The notes under the pieces: generated by a model
Told to the model about the DNA's origin: nothing
What the model saw: only the letters and a program-made list of their open reading frames with translations
The model's database searches: none
Shown: positions 54,201 to 62,346 of the stretch, piece by piece
How positions within the stretch are numbered: position 1 is the stretch's first letter
Layout of the letters: each line of letters begins with the position of its first letter
Program-made: the position numbers and the translations under genes
DNA from: Pseudomonadota bacterium
GTDB taxonomy: Bacteria; Pseudomonadota; Gammaproteobacteria; Competibacterales; Competibacteraceae
Assembly (NCBI GenBank): GCA_022709365.1
Contig: JAKLIY010000006.1
Location: 62,001-126,000 of the forward strand
Length of the DNA: 64,000 bases
Direction: 5' to 3'

Positions 54201-55666
54201 TCGTCATCCTCCACTGCTACGATCGCCCGTTGTTTCTTCGCCGCCCGCCGCTGGGCCGCCGCCTCCGCTTTAGCCTGTTCCGCCCGGGCAAAGCGCGCCT
54301 GCCGTTGGTCCATCAATAAGCGGATCTGCTCCGCCTTGCGCTCCTCGCGCCGTTGCGCCGCCAGTTGGCCGTGGGCGAAGGCGAAGTATTGCGGCAATGG
54401 AACCCGTGACGGACACACGTAAGCGCAGGACCCGCAGGCCATGCAGTCGCTCAACCCCAGCGCCTGAAGGTGGGTCCACTCTTCACGGCGGGCAAGATTC
54501 GCCATTTCCACCGGTAACAGACCCATGGGGCAGGCTTCCACGCAACGGCCACAACGAATGCACGGCGACGGTGGATGCATTTCACCGACTTCGGCGGCAG
54601 TCAGGGCCAGAATGCCGTTCGTACCCTTGATCATGGGTACATGAATGCCGGGCAGCGGCTGTCCCATCATGGGACCGCCCATCAACAACCGGGCGCAGTC
54701 CGCGCTGACGCCGCCGCAATACGCCAACAAGTCCGCGACTAACGCGCCAATGGGTGCTTCCAGATTGCGCGGTTCGGCCACCGCCCCGCCGCTGACCGTG
54801 ACAATCCGCGAGATCAAGGGCTGGCCCTGGCGCAGCGCCCGATGCGTGGCGTAAGCCGTACCGACGTTATGCACCAGCAAACCAGTATCAGTGCCGCGCC
54901 CGCCAGCGGGTGTTTCCAGGCCGGTCAGCCATTGAATCAACTGTTTGGCGGAACCGGCGGGATAGCGGCTTGGCAGACTCAGCACCGCGATACGCGCATC
55001 TGACGAGCAGGCGTCGCGCATCGCCTGAATGGCTTCGGGTTTATTGTCCTCAATCGCGATCAGGGCGTGCGACGCTTGCACCGCATACAGCATGATGGCA
55101 ATGCCATCGACGATATCCGCCGCCCGCTCGCGCATCAGGCGATCATCGCAGCTCACATAAGGTTCACACTCCGCGCCATTGATGACCAGGGTATGCACCT
55201 GGGCCTGCCGCGCCTTATCGAGCTTGACCGCCGCCGGGAAGTTGGCCCCGCCCATACCGACGATGCCGGCGGCTCCCACCCGTGCCGCGACTTCCCCTGG
55301 TTCGAGGCGGAACGGATCGGGCGACAGATCGCGCTCGACCCAGCGATCCGCGCCATCGACTTCGAGCGTGATCGTTGGCAGCGGCAACCCGGAGGCATGG
55401 GGCGCGGTGAAATCACCCAAGGCGGTAATCGTTCCTGAAGTCGGGGCATGGAGCGGCGCAGACGTAGCGCCCTGCGCTTGAGCCAGCAATTCGCCCTTGC
55501 CCACGCGCTGACCGACAGTGACTACCGGCAACGCGGGTCCCCCGGCGTGTTGCTGCAACGGAAGGTATAGACGCGGCGGCAACGGCAGCGCTTCGATGGC
55601 CTGTTCAGCACTTAAATGTTTTTGGCCGGGCGGATGCACCCCACCCCGGAAATCGTGAAGGCGCAT
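54197..55666 (-). CDS. rnfC: RnfC, NADH/Fe-S subunit of the Rnf complex
   Basis: 489 residues. GGVHPPGQKHLSAEQAIEALPLP is the start motif. GAAGIVGMGGANFPAAVKL is the NADH/FMN region. Two [4Fe-4S] motifs are C-I-R-C-G-R-C-V-E-A-C-P and C-M-A-C-G-S-C-A-Y-V-C-P. The Ala/Lys/Arg-rich C-terminal tail is shorter than in E. coli RsxC. Confidence 0.95.
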   Translation of the reverse strand: MRLHDFRGGVHPPGQKHLSAEQAIEALPLPPRLYLPLQQHAGGPALPVVTVGQRVGKGELLAQAQGATSAPLHAPTSGTITALGDFTAPHASGLPLPTITLEVDGADRWVERDLSPDPFRLEPGEVAARVGAAGIVGMGGANFPAAVKLDKARQAQVHTLVINGAECEPYVSCDDRLMRERAADIVDGIAIMLYAVQASHALIAIEDNKPEAIQAMRDACSSDARIAVLSLPSRYPAGSAKQLIQWLTGLETPAGGRGTDTGLLVHNVGTAYATHRALRQGQPLISRIVTVSGGAVAEPRNLEAPIGALVADLLAYCGGVSADCARLLMGGPMMGQPLPGIHVPMIKGTNGILALTAAEVGEMHPPSPCIRCGRCVEACPMGLLPVEMANLARREEWTHLQALGLSDCMACGSCAYVCPSRVPLPQYFAFAHGQLAAQRREERKAEQIRLLMDQRQARFARAEQAKAEAAAQRRAAKKQRAIVAVEDDD

Positions 55667-55669
55667 CGT

Positions 55670-56197
55670 TCAGGCTCCTTGTAGCGCCGGCTTCGGCCAG
55701 TGCCAAGTGGCGAGAGTCGCCGTTTGAGGACGCAATTGCAGGCACTCGGTGGGACAGACCTCAACGCACAATCCACAACCCATGCACGCCTCCTGGAAAA
55801 CGGTATGAATCTGCCTGGACGCGCCGATAATGGCATCGGTCGGGCAGCGCTTAACGCAATGGGCGCAACCGATACAGAGGCTTTCATCAATTTCGGCCAA
55901 CAACGGCGGGCCATCTGCCGCGCTTTCCAGCGTTCGCCCCAGTTTGTTCGCCAAAGCCCGCGCCAGCGCGGCTCCACCGGGGGGACACAATGCAGGCGAG
56001 GCGTGGCCAGCGATTAACGCATCCGCCGCGCCGCCGCAACCGGGATAGCCGCACTGCCCGCAATTGACGCCGGGCAACAGCGTCATGATCTCTTCGCGCT
56101 GGGCGTTGCCGGGTACGCGAAAGATGCGGGCGGCGCAGCTCAGCAACAGGCCGAGCAGCAGACCGAGACTGGTTAAAGTAGCCATAGCAGCGATCAT
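55670..56197 (-). CDS. rnfB: RnfB, Fe-S subunit of the Rnf complex
   Basis: 175 residues. N-terminal membrane helix, GVNCGQCGYPGC (4Fe-4S-type N-terminal cluster), then two ferredoxin motifs C-I-G-C-A-H-C-V-K-R-C-P and C-M-G-C-G-L-C-V-E-V-C-P. ATG 56197 has AGGAG upstream; the frame is open to 56308 but overlaps rnfA's tail. It may pass electrons to ferredoxin or flavodoxin for nitrogenase. Confidence 0.94.
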   Translation of the reverse strand: MIAAMATLTSLGLLLGLLLSCAARIFRVPGNAQREEIMTLLPGVNCGQCGYPGCGGAADALIAGHASPALCPPGGAALARALANKLGRTLESAADGPPLLAEIDESLCIGCAHCVKRCPTDAIIGASRQIHTVFQEACMGCGLCVEVCPTECLQLRPQTATLATWHWPKPALQGA

Positions 56198-56210
56198 TTT
56201 TCTGTCTCCT

Positions 56211-56792
56211 CTAACGCACCGGTAACCCGACGAATCCCATAAACGCCAACGCCAGCAGACCCGCGGTAATAAAGGCGATGGGTGCGCCGGCAAACGTGGC
56301 GGGTACACTGGCCAGCGCCAGCCGCTCCCGAATGCCGGCGAACAACGCCATCACCAGGGTGAAACCCAGCGCGGACCCGAAGCCATACAGCAGACTGCTC
56401 AAAAAATCGTGCTGCTGCTGGACGTTGAGCAGCGCCATGCCAAACACCGCGCAATTGGTGGTGATCAGCGGCAAATAGATGCCCAGCGCCTGATAAAGCG
56501 CCGGACTGGCCTTGCGGACAAACAATTCGGTGAACTGCACCAGAGCGGCGATCACCAGAATGAACGCCAGAATCCGCAGGAACTGAATATTTAGCGGCGC
56601 TAGCAGGTAATGCTCCAACAGCCAACTGACAGCGACCGCCAGAGTCAACACAAACGTGGTCGCCATTCCCATCCCCAAAGCGGCATCGATCTTGTTGGAA
56701 ACGCCCATAAACGGGCACAGACCGAGAAAGCGCACCAACACCACGTTATTGACCAACGCCGCGCCCAGCAAAATGAACAGTTCATCGCGCAT
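56211..56792 (-). CDS. rnfA: RnfA, integral membrane subunit of the Rnf complex
   Basis: 193 residues, exactly the length of RsxA/RnfA. Six membrane segments; [33 protein letters not shown] and [13 protein letters not shown] carry the cysteines of the membrane cluster. First gene of rnfABCDGEH, with GGAGGG before ATG 56792 and a sigma-54 promoter about 30 bp upstream. Confidence 0.96.
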   Translation of the reverse strand: MRDELFILLGAALVNNVVLVRFLGLCPFMGVSNKIDAALGMGMATTFVLTLAVAVSWLLEHYLLAPLNIQFLRILAFILVIAALVQFTELFVRKASPALYQALGIYLPLITTNCAVFGMALLNVQQQHDFLSSLLYGFGSALGFTLVMALFAGIRERLALASVPATFAGAPIAFITAGLLALAFMGFVGLPVR

Positions 56793-56820
56793 AATCGCCC
56801 TCCGCGTTCCAGTCCCTTTC

Positions 56821-56836
56821 GGCAACAATCGCGCCA
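56821..56836 (-). promoter_or_regulatory. Sigma-54 promoter for rnfABCDGEH
   Basis: On the minus strand TGGCGC-GATTG-TTGCC fits the -24/-12 consensus TGGCAC-N5-TTGCW, with GG and GC correctly spaced. Transcription would begin about 20 bp before the rnfA start codon. The NifA-type UAS is about 110 bp upstream. Confidence 0.7.
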
Positions 56837-56914
56837 AGGGTCTTGGTCATCACCATTTTCAGCGGGATCAAAGCCTTGTCGGTCCTGATCTCGCCCAGCG
56901 AAGTGCAGTCATGT

Positions 56915-56930
56915 TGTGCGGTTTGCGACA
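56915..56930. promoter_or_regulatory. NifA upstream activator sequence (UAS)
   Basis: TGT-GCGGTTTGCG-ACA exactly matches the NifA-binding consensus TGT-N10-ACA. It lies about 110-120 bp from each of the two outward sigma-54 promoters in the rnfA-nifL spacer, a distance typical for looping activation. Confidence 0.75.
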
Positions 56931-57015
56931 ATTTCCCGGACATCCAGCACGGATTGTGATGAATGCTGCACGGTCAATCGCCGGCTGATCACTGCCCGCT
57001 GTCTACGGATTCAAC

Positions 57016-57031
57016 TGGCCGCCAACTTGCA
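57016..57031 (+). promoter_or_regulatory. Sigma-54 promoter for nifLA
   Basis: TGGCCG-CCAAC-TTGCA matches the -24/-12 pattern, with the invariant GG and GC dinucleotides correctly spaced. It lies 53 bp before the nifL start codon. The activator could be NifA through the UAS at 56915-56930 or NtrC; no clear NtrC site was seen. Confidence 0.6.
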
Positions 57032-57083
57032 TTCCCTCTTCCCAACATCGATTTCAGCCACCCCCTGACGCCGAGCAACCTCC

Positions 57084-58271
57084 ATGGCCAAGAATGATCA
57101 CAACTTATTCGGCGACTTCCCCACCGGATTCCGGCCACGGGAAAAAGGAACCTCCGCTGCCAAGGCCCTGCCGCCCTGGGTATTCGCCGGGGTAGTCGAT
57201 CAATTAACGACTGCGGTTTGCATCACTGACGCTACGGCCCGCATCCTTTATGTCAACCGCGCTTTTACCGAGATGACCGATGAGGAATTTCTGCCTGCGC
57301 TGCGCAAAGCGTTAGGCGAAAACTTCTTTCAGGATGCCGAAAGGGCGCAGGGCTTTCGCGACCAGGAAATCAGTTTCGATCCGGGTAATAGCGGCGAGCC
57401 ACGCTGGTTTTCCTGCTCCGGGGTCTGGTTTCGCGAACAGGACAACGCTATCGCTCACGGCTCCGATGCAGCGCAACCGACCTGCCTGCTGCTGATGGCG
57501 AACGACATCACCGCTCTCAAGCGTCAGCAGGAAGCGGTCGGCATGAATGCCATGCGCGCCTTGCTGGCTGAGCAAGAACGGGTGCGCAGTATGCGCGAGG
57601 CGTTGCAGGCAGCCATTTTCCAGATGCAGGGACCGCTGAACCTGATCGCCGCCGCCCACGATCTGTTGGCGCGGCGCGGTGCGCCGGGCGATCCAGCGCT
57701 GCGTCAGGCCCTGCATCAGGCGACGACTACCGGTCGGGAAGCGCTGGAGCGACTACAGACGCTGGTTCCTGAAGTCCCTCTGGAAGCGGCGGCACCCGTC
57801 AATATCAATCAATTGTTACGCGAAGTACTGGAACTGGACCGGCAACGGCTGTTGGCCGGTGGCATGACCGTAGATTGGCGACCGGCCCTGACGCTGCCCG
57901 CGATTACCGCACGAGTGAGCCGTTTGCGCGGTATGTTCAAACAGTTACTCGATAATGCTCTGGACGCCATGGAAGGGAACCGTCATGAACCCCGGGAATT
58001 GCGCATTGAAACCGGCTTCGAGGACCAGTCGGTGTTTGTAGTGATCGAAGACAGCGGTCCGGGAGTGCCGTCGCATCTGCACTGGCGCATTTTCGAACCG
58101 TTCTTCACCACCAAGCGGGCCGCCACCCATGTGGGGCTGGGGCTGGCCATGGTCCAGGAAGTCGTTAATGAACAGCGCGGCGTCATCCGCCTCGATCCCG
58201 ACGCCACCGGTTGCCGCTGGCGGGTTTCGCTGCCGATCCGCCCTATCGAGGTGGATGTCGATGGTTTTTAA
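57084..58271 (+). CDS. nifL: NifL-like anti-activator with a single PAS domain
   Basis: 395 residues, against about 520 in Azotobacter NifL. A single PAS-like region (about 35-150: VVDQLTTAVCITDATARILYVNRAFTEMT ... DQEISFD ... PRWFSCSG) is followed by the NifL-type central helices (MREALQAAIFQMQGPLNLIAAAHDLL) and a GHKL ATPase domain (LLDNALDAMEGN, VVIEDSGPGVP, GLGLAMVQEVV). The conserved His of sensor kinases is replaced (QMQGPLN), so it is not a kinase. NifL binds and blocks NifA under oxygen or fixed nitrogen. It lies 11 bp before nifA. Confidence 0.9.
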   Translation: MAKNDHNLFGDFPTGFRPREKGTSAAKALPPWVFAGVVDQLTTAVCITDATARILYVNRAFTEMTDEEFLPALRKALGENFFQDAERAQGFRDQEISFDPGNSGEPRWFSCSGVWFREQDNAIAHGSDAAQPTCLLLMANDITALKRQQEAVGMNAMRALLAEQERVRSMREALQAAIFQMQGPLNLIAAAHDLLARRGAPGDPALRQALHQATTTGREALERLQTLVPEVPLEAAAPVNINQLLREVLELDRQRLLAGGMTVDWRPALTLPAITARVSRLRGMFKQLLDNALDAMEGNRHEPRELRIETGFEDQSVFVVIEDSGPGVPSHLHWRIFEPFFTTKRAATHVGLGLAMVQEVVNEQRGVIRLDPDATGCRWRVSLPIRPIEVDVDGF

Positions 58272-58282
58272 CCGGAGTCATC

Positions 58283-59833
58283 ATGAAGGACGCACTCATG
58301 GATCGGTCGGCCTTGCTGGACATTGAATTAGCGACGCTCTTTCAGGTTAGCCAAATCTTGAGCAGTCCCAGTCCGCTGGGGGAAACCCTCGATCAGGTCT
58401 TGCACGTTCTGCACGAACACGGCGAGCTGCATCGCGGCATGGTGTCGCTGGTCGATCCCGACAGCGGCGCGTTGCTGGTCAACGCCGTCCACGGGCGGTC
58501 AACCCTTTCAGACAGTGAACCGATCCGCTATCTGCCGGGTGAAGGGGTGCTGGGGATGGTGCTGGAACGCGGCGAGAAGGTGATCTTGCCACGCTTGGCC
58601 GATGAACCGCGCTTTCTCGACCGCCTGCGCCTTTATGATCGGGAGTTGCCGCTGATCAGCGTCCCGATTCGGGCCGGCCCCGGCCAGTATTCCGGGGTGT
58701 TGGCGGCGCAACCGCCGCACCATGACCAATGGCTGCCGGAACGCGCCCGTTTTCTGGAAATGGTGGCGAATCTGATCGCCCGCAGTGTGCGGGCCGCTCA
58801 GGAGGTGGAGCGCGAACGCCGGGTGTTGACTGCGGAACGCGACAGTTTGCGGCGAACGGTGCGCGGTCGGCATGGGTTTGACAGCATGGTGGGCCACAGC
58901 TTGGCCATGCAACGGGTGTTCGAGCAGGTCCGGCAGGTCGCGAAATGGAACACGACCGTGCTGGTACGCGGCGAATCCGGCACCGGCAAGGAACTGGTCG
59001 CCTGCGCCATTCACTACAATTCGCCGCGCGCCGGCGGCCCCCTGGTCAAACTGAACTGTGCGGCGCTGCCGGACAATTTGCTGGAATCGGAACTGTTCGG
59101 CCATGAGAAGGGTGCTTTCACCGGCGCGGTCAACCAGCGCAAGGGCCGCTTTGAACAGGCACACGGCGGTACGCTGTTCCTGGATGAGATTGGCGATATC
59201 TCTCCGACGTTCCAGGCCAAACTGTTGCGGGTGTTGCAGGAGGGCGAACTGGAGCGGGTCGGCAGTAGCCAGACCTTGCAGGTGGATGTGCGGATTATCG
59301 CCGCCACCAACCGTGACTTGGAAACGGCGGTGGATACCGGCGAGTTCCGTGAAGATCTCTACTATCGGCTCAACGTGATGCCGATTTTCATGCCGGTCTT
59401 GCGCGAACGCCAGGAGGATATTCCTGATCTGGCGCGGTTTCTGGTGGACAAGATCGCCAGGCAGCAGGGGCGCAGGTTGACCATCACCGACAGCGCTATC
59501 CGGGTACTGATGCGGCATCCCTGGCCGGGCAACGTCCGCGAGATGGAAAACTGCCTGGAACGCAGCGCCATCATGAGCGCCGACGGGGTCATCGCGCAGG
59601 ATGTGATCGAGCTGAACAGCATGAGTCCGCGTGGGGCCAGCGCCTTGTCGCCGCTTGCTCCAGCCGCTGATCTGGACCTGGACGCTCCGGATATCGATGA
59701 ACGGGAACGGGTCATCGCCGCGCTGGAACAGGCCGGCTGGGTGCAGGCCAAGGCTGCCCGGCTGCTCGGCATGACGCCGCGCCAGATTGCCTATCGGGTG
59801 CAGATTCTCAACATCAAGATGCGGCGGTTGTAG
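58283..59833 (+). CDS. nifA: NifA, sigma-54 activator of nitrogen-fixation genes
   Basis: 516 residues. N-terminal GAF domain (about 25-175), AAA+ domain with GESGTGKELVA (Walker A), the sigma-54-contacting G-A-F-T-G-A loop (about 276-281) and GGTLFLDEIGD (Walker B), then a Fis-type HTH (AAKAARLLGMTPRQIAYRVQILNI). The linker between AAA+ and HTH lacks the Cys pair of oxygen-sensitive alphaproteobacterial NifA, consistent with control through NifL. ATG 58283 has GGAG upstream. Ends 20 bp inside the convergent glycosyltransferase. Confidence 0.95.
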   Translation: MKDALMDRSALLDIELATLFQVSQILSSPSPLGETLDQVLHVLHEHGELHRGMVSLVDPDSGALLVNAVHGRSTLSDSEPIRYLPGEGVLGMVLERGEKVILPRLADEPRFLDRLRLYDRELPLISVPIRAGPGQYSGVLAAQPPHHDQWLPERARFLEMVANLIARSVRAAQEVERERRVLTAERDSLRRTVRGRHGFDSMVGHSLAMQRVFEQVRQVAKWNTTVLVRGESGTGKELVACAIHYNSPRAGGPLVKLNCAALPDNLLESELFGHEKGAFTGAVNQRKGRFEQAHGGTLFLDEIGDISPTFQAKLLRVLQEGELERVGSSQTLQVDVRIIAATNRDLETAVDTGEFREDLYYRLNVMPIFMPVLRERQEDIPDLARFLVDKIARQQGRRLTITDSAIRVLMRHPWPGNVREMENCLERSAIMSADGVIAQDVIELNSMSPRGASALSPLAPAADLDLDAPDIDERERVIAALEQAGWVQAKAARLLGMTPRQIAYRVQILNIKMRRL

Positions 59834-61040
59834 GCCAGTGAGTGCGGCGATACAAATCGGTGATCGTCGCCGCTACCGGGGCAATGCCGAACTGTTCGCG
59901 GAGCGCGGTGCGGCCCGCCTGACCGAGCGCAGTCCGTTTCGCCAAGTTCTGTTGCAGTTCCCTCAGCGCCGCCGCCAAGGCGTCAGGATCGCCGGGCGGA
60001 ACGCACAGCCCATGACCTGCCTGTTTTACCACCCAACCGGGACCGGAACCGGGGATATCGCTGACCACGACCGGTTTGCTGAATCGCATCGCCTCCAGCA
60101 GCACCAGGCCGAATGCTTCAGTGCGCTCCAGCGAGGGCAGGCATAGCACATCGCAACTGGCCAGCAGGGCGTTAAGGTCGGCTTCGGGCTGGAAACCGGG
60201 CAGGCACACCTGGTCGCGGAGCTGGAGGGAGTGAATCAACGTTTCCAGCCGCTGGCGATGTTCGCCGGTGCCGACGATCAGGATACGGCTGTCGGGGAGA
60301 TGGGCAGCAGCCTGGATGAGGATGTCGTGGCCTTTGTAGTAGGTCAGGCGACCGATAGCCAGGATGCGGAAGGATGCAATTTTTCCCCCCTCACCCCAAC
60401 CCTCCCCCGCGAGGGGGGAGGGAGTCTTTGTTTCACCCCACCAGACTTCCGCCCGTTGCTGGGCGGCCGGGTCGGGTTCCGCGATGCGGGCCGGGTCAAG
60501 GCCAAGCGGGATGATGTGGCAGCGTTCGCGCCAGGGGGTGAGGGCGGCGCTGGCGTCCAGATAGGGCGGCGAGGTGGCGATGATCGCTCGACTGGCGGCG
60601 AGCAGGCGTTGTTCAAAGGGTCGGTATAACCGATAGGCCCACGCCAGCCGCCGGTCGATGGCGGATGCCACCACGTCGGCGTGCCAGTGAATCACCCAGG
60701 GCAACCGGCGGGCGGCGGGAACCATCAGCGCCCAGAATGCCGAGGTGTTGGGCAGATGCAGGTGCAGCAGATCGGGCTGGAATTCGCGAATGGCGCGATG
60801 CAGCCAGAACGGAAAGGCCGGGCTGATGGGCGCGTACAGCAGCCGCCCGTGGCAGGGCGCACGATAGATCGTCACTCCCTTTTCGTCCCTGGGTGAAGCG
60901 GGAGATTGGGCGGGCGAGTCATGGACTAACGCGGCGGCGGCAACGCCCTGTTGCTGAAGGGCGGGCAGCAGGTCGGCCAGGAAATTCTCGATGCCGCCGG
61001 CGAAGGGCGGGTAAAACTTGCCGATATGGAGGATACGCAT
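59814..61040 (-). CDS. GT4 glycosyltransferase with in-frame repeat insertion
   Basis: 408 residues. N-terminal domain MRILHIGKFYPPFAGGIENFLADL, and a C-terminal GT-B domain with ILAIGRLTYYKGHD, LPGFQPEADLNALLASCDVLCLPSLERTEAFGLVLLEAMRFSKPVVVSD (E-x7-E nucleotide-sugar motif). Between them, residues TPSPLAGEGWGEGGK are the translation of a GC-rich dispersed palindrome (60385-60430). That insertion sits in the interdomain linker, so the enzyme may still fold. Donor and acceptor are unknown. Confidence 0.9.
   Translation of the reverse strand: MRILHIGKFYPPFAGGIENFLADLLPALQQQGVAAAALVHDSPAQSPASPRDEKGVTIYRAPCHGRLLYAPISPAFPFWLHRAIREFQPDLLHLHLPNTSAFWALMVPAARRLPWVIHWHADVVASAIDRRLAWAYRLYRPFEQRLLAASRAIIATSPPYLDASAALTPWRERCHIIPLGLDPARIAEPDPAAQQRAEVWWGETKTPSPLAGEGWGEGGKIASFRILAIGRLTYYKGHDILIQAAAHLPDSRILIVGTGEHRQRLETLIHSLQLRDQVCLPGFQPEADLNALLASCDVLCLPSLERTEAFGLVLLEAMRFSKPVVVSDIPGSGPGWVVKQAGHGLCVPPGDPDALAAALRELQQNLAKRTALGQAGRTALREQFGIAPVAATITDLYRRTHWPTTAAS
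60385..60424. repeat. GC-rich palindrome inside the GT4 coding region
   Basis: CCCTCCCCC and GGGGGGAGGG arms around GCGA (60400-60422), almost the same core as 50243-50265. Its length keeps the GT4 reading frame open. Confidence 0.75.
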
Positions 61041-61116
61041 GATATTGAGCGGTGTGCTTGATTTGTAGTCACAACGAAACTACGATGAAACCTCAGTCAC
61101 TGAGGAGGAATCCGTC

Positions 61117-61383
61117 ATGAGCGCTACAGATACCTATGTTCGCGCCCGCATCGATACCTACACGAAGGATCGCGCCGCTGACGCCCTGGCAGCCATGGGC
61201 TTATCCATTTCTGACGCGATTCGCTTGTTGATGATGCGCATTGCTGACGAGCGACGCCTGCCCTTCGAAGTCAAAGCGCCGAATCCAACGACCCGGGAGG
61301 CTATTCTGGAATTGGAGGCTGGGAAAGGAAAGCGGTTTGATAGCCTTGACGCGCTGAAGGTGGATTTGAATGCGGATGATTGA
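61117..61383 (+). CDS. RelB/DinJ-family antitoxin
   Basis: 88 residues. SATDTYVRARIDTYTKDRAADALAAMGLSISDAIRLLMMRIADERRLPFEV is the ribbon-helix-helix DinJ fold, ending in an acidic C-terminus (LKVDLNADD) that would bind the toxin. GAGGAGG lies about 10 nt upstream of the ATG. It overlaps the toxin gene by 14 bp. Confidence 0.93.
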   Translation: MSATDTYVRARIDTYTKDRAADALAAMGLSISDAIRLLMMRIADERRLPFEVKAPNPTTREAILELEAGKGKRFDSLDALKVDLNADD

Positions 61384-61654
61384 ACGCGCATCGGCCTTTA
61401 AGCGCGATTACCGGCGAGTCAAGGCCACACCTGATCATAGCAAGGATATAGATACTTTGATGTTCAATGTATTAGCGACCCTGCTGGCCGATGAATCTTT
61501 GCCAGAGTATTACCGTGACCATGCACTCACGGGAAACCGGTCAAGATACCGTGAGTGCCATATCAAGCCCGATCTCCTCCTGATTTATTCCAAGCCAGAC
61601 TCTGAAACTGTGCGCTTGGCCCGGCTTGGCTCGCATAGCGAACTGTTCGGTTGA
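61370..61654 (+). CDS. YafQ/RelE-family toxin
   Basis: 94 residues. RASAFKRDYRRVKATPDHSKDIDTLMFNVLATLLADESLPEYYRDHALTGNRSRYRECHIKPDLLLIYSKPDS contains the YafQ signature D-H-x-L-x-G-x...R-E-C-H-I-x-P-D-x-L-L-I-Y with conserved His residues. It cleaves translating mRNA in the ribosome in relatives. Its 3' end overlaps the convergent DUF2304 gene by 70 bp. Confidence 0.92.
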   Translation: MRMIERASAFKRDYRRVKATPDHSKDIDTLMFNVLATLLADESLPEYYRDHALTGNRSRYRECHIKPDLLLIYSKPDSETVRLARLGSHSELFG

Positions 61655-61989
61655 GACAGCGGAGCTTGCGCTTCCAGAATCGCCAGTCGCTGCGCCAGCC
61701 GGCGGATCAGTCGTTCCTGTCGGGAACGCTCCAGGTCCATGGTCAGAATTTTCACCAGCAACATGCTAAAGCCCAGCACGATGGCCAGAATGGGCGGGTA
61801 GCTGACCCCGACATACATCGCCAGATAGTCAAAGAAGCGAGGAAAGAAACCCAGGATGCCAATCGTCACGGCAGCGCCGATCCACCAGATGGCGTAGGGG
61901 CCGTGCAGGTGATCGCGGCGGACCAGGAGCAGGATAACGACGGCAATGGTGATACCCATCGCCGTGGAGGTGATTTGGTAGGTGATCAT
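61585..61989 (-). CDS. DUF2304 membrane protein
   Basis: 134 residues with three membrane segments (about 7-23, 33-50, 62-82) and a charged helical tail DLERSRQERLIRRLAQRLAILEAQ. DUF2304 genes normally follow a GT2 glycosyltransferase gene; here the upstream GT2 is decayed. The last about 25 residues read antisense to yafQ and are probably not conserved. Confidence 0.8.
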   Translation of the reverse strand: MITYQITSTAMGITIAVVILLLVRRDHLHGPYAIWWIGAAVTIGILGFFPRFFDYLAMYVGVSYPPILAIVLGFSMLLVKILTMDLERSRQERLIRRLAQRLAILEAQAPLSQPNSSLCEPSRAKRTVSESGLE

Positions 61990-62001
61990 GATGGGATAGA
62001 G

Positions 62002-62322
62002 TCAGTCATCGTCAGGCCGTAAGTTGTAGCCGACCCGGGCGATGCAGAGCAGGCTGGTGTTCAGCAGGTATTTTCCCACGACCAGCTAGGAATGGAAGAG
62101 TTTGAAGGGGCTAATCGTGCGCGGGTGCATCGAGACCGAGGTTTCGGTGATCTGTAATCCTTTGGCACAGGATCAGCAGGACGCCGAGCAGTCGGTGCTG
62201 CAATCATCAATGACGATGACCGGACAGTTCCACAAGGCCCGTACTTGGGCGACGATGGCACCGACCGTGGCGGCTTCGTTATGGGCGGGGATCAGGGCGA
62301 TGGGGCGATCAGATGTGACCAT
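62002..62322 (-). pseudogene. GT2 glycosyltransferase remnant
   Basis: The minus strand from ATG 62322 reads RPIALIPAHNEAATVGAIV then CPVIVIDDCSTD, the GT2 nucleotide-binding start, then stops at TGA 62173-62175. Close downstream, another frame reads ISPFKLFHS-stop-LVVGKYLLNTSLLCIARVGYNL, a plausible C-terminal end, just before DUF2304. Most of the middle of the gene is missing and at least two stops are present. Confidence 0.75.
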
Positions 62323-62346
62323 AGTGGGGATTATGCAGCGAGAAGC

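Noticed and set aside
58508..59518. 336-codon minus-strand ORF antisense to nifA
   Set aside because: Shadow frame; nifA motifs are complete on the plus strand.
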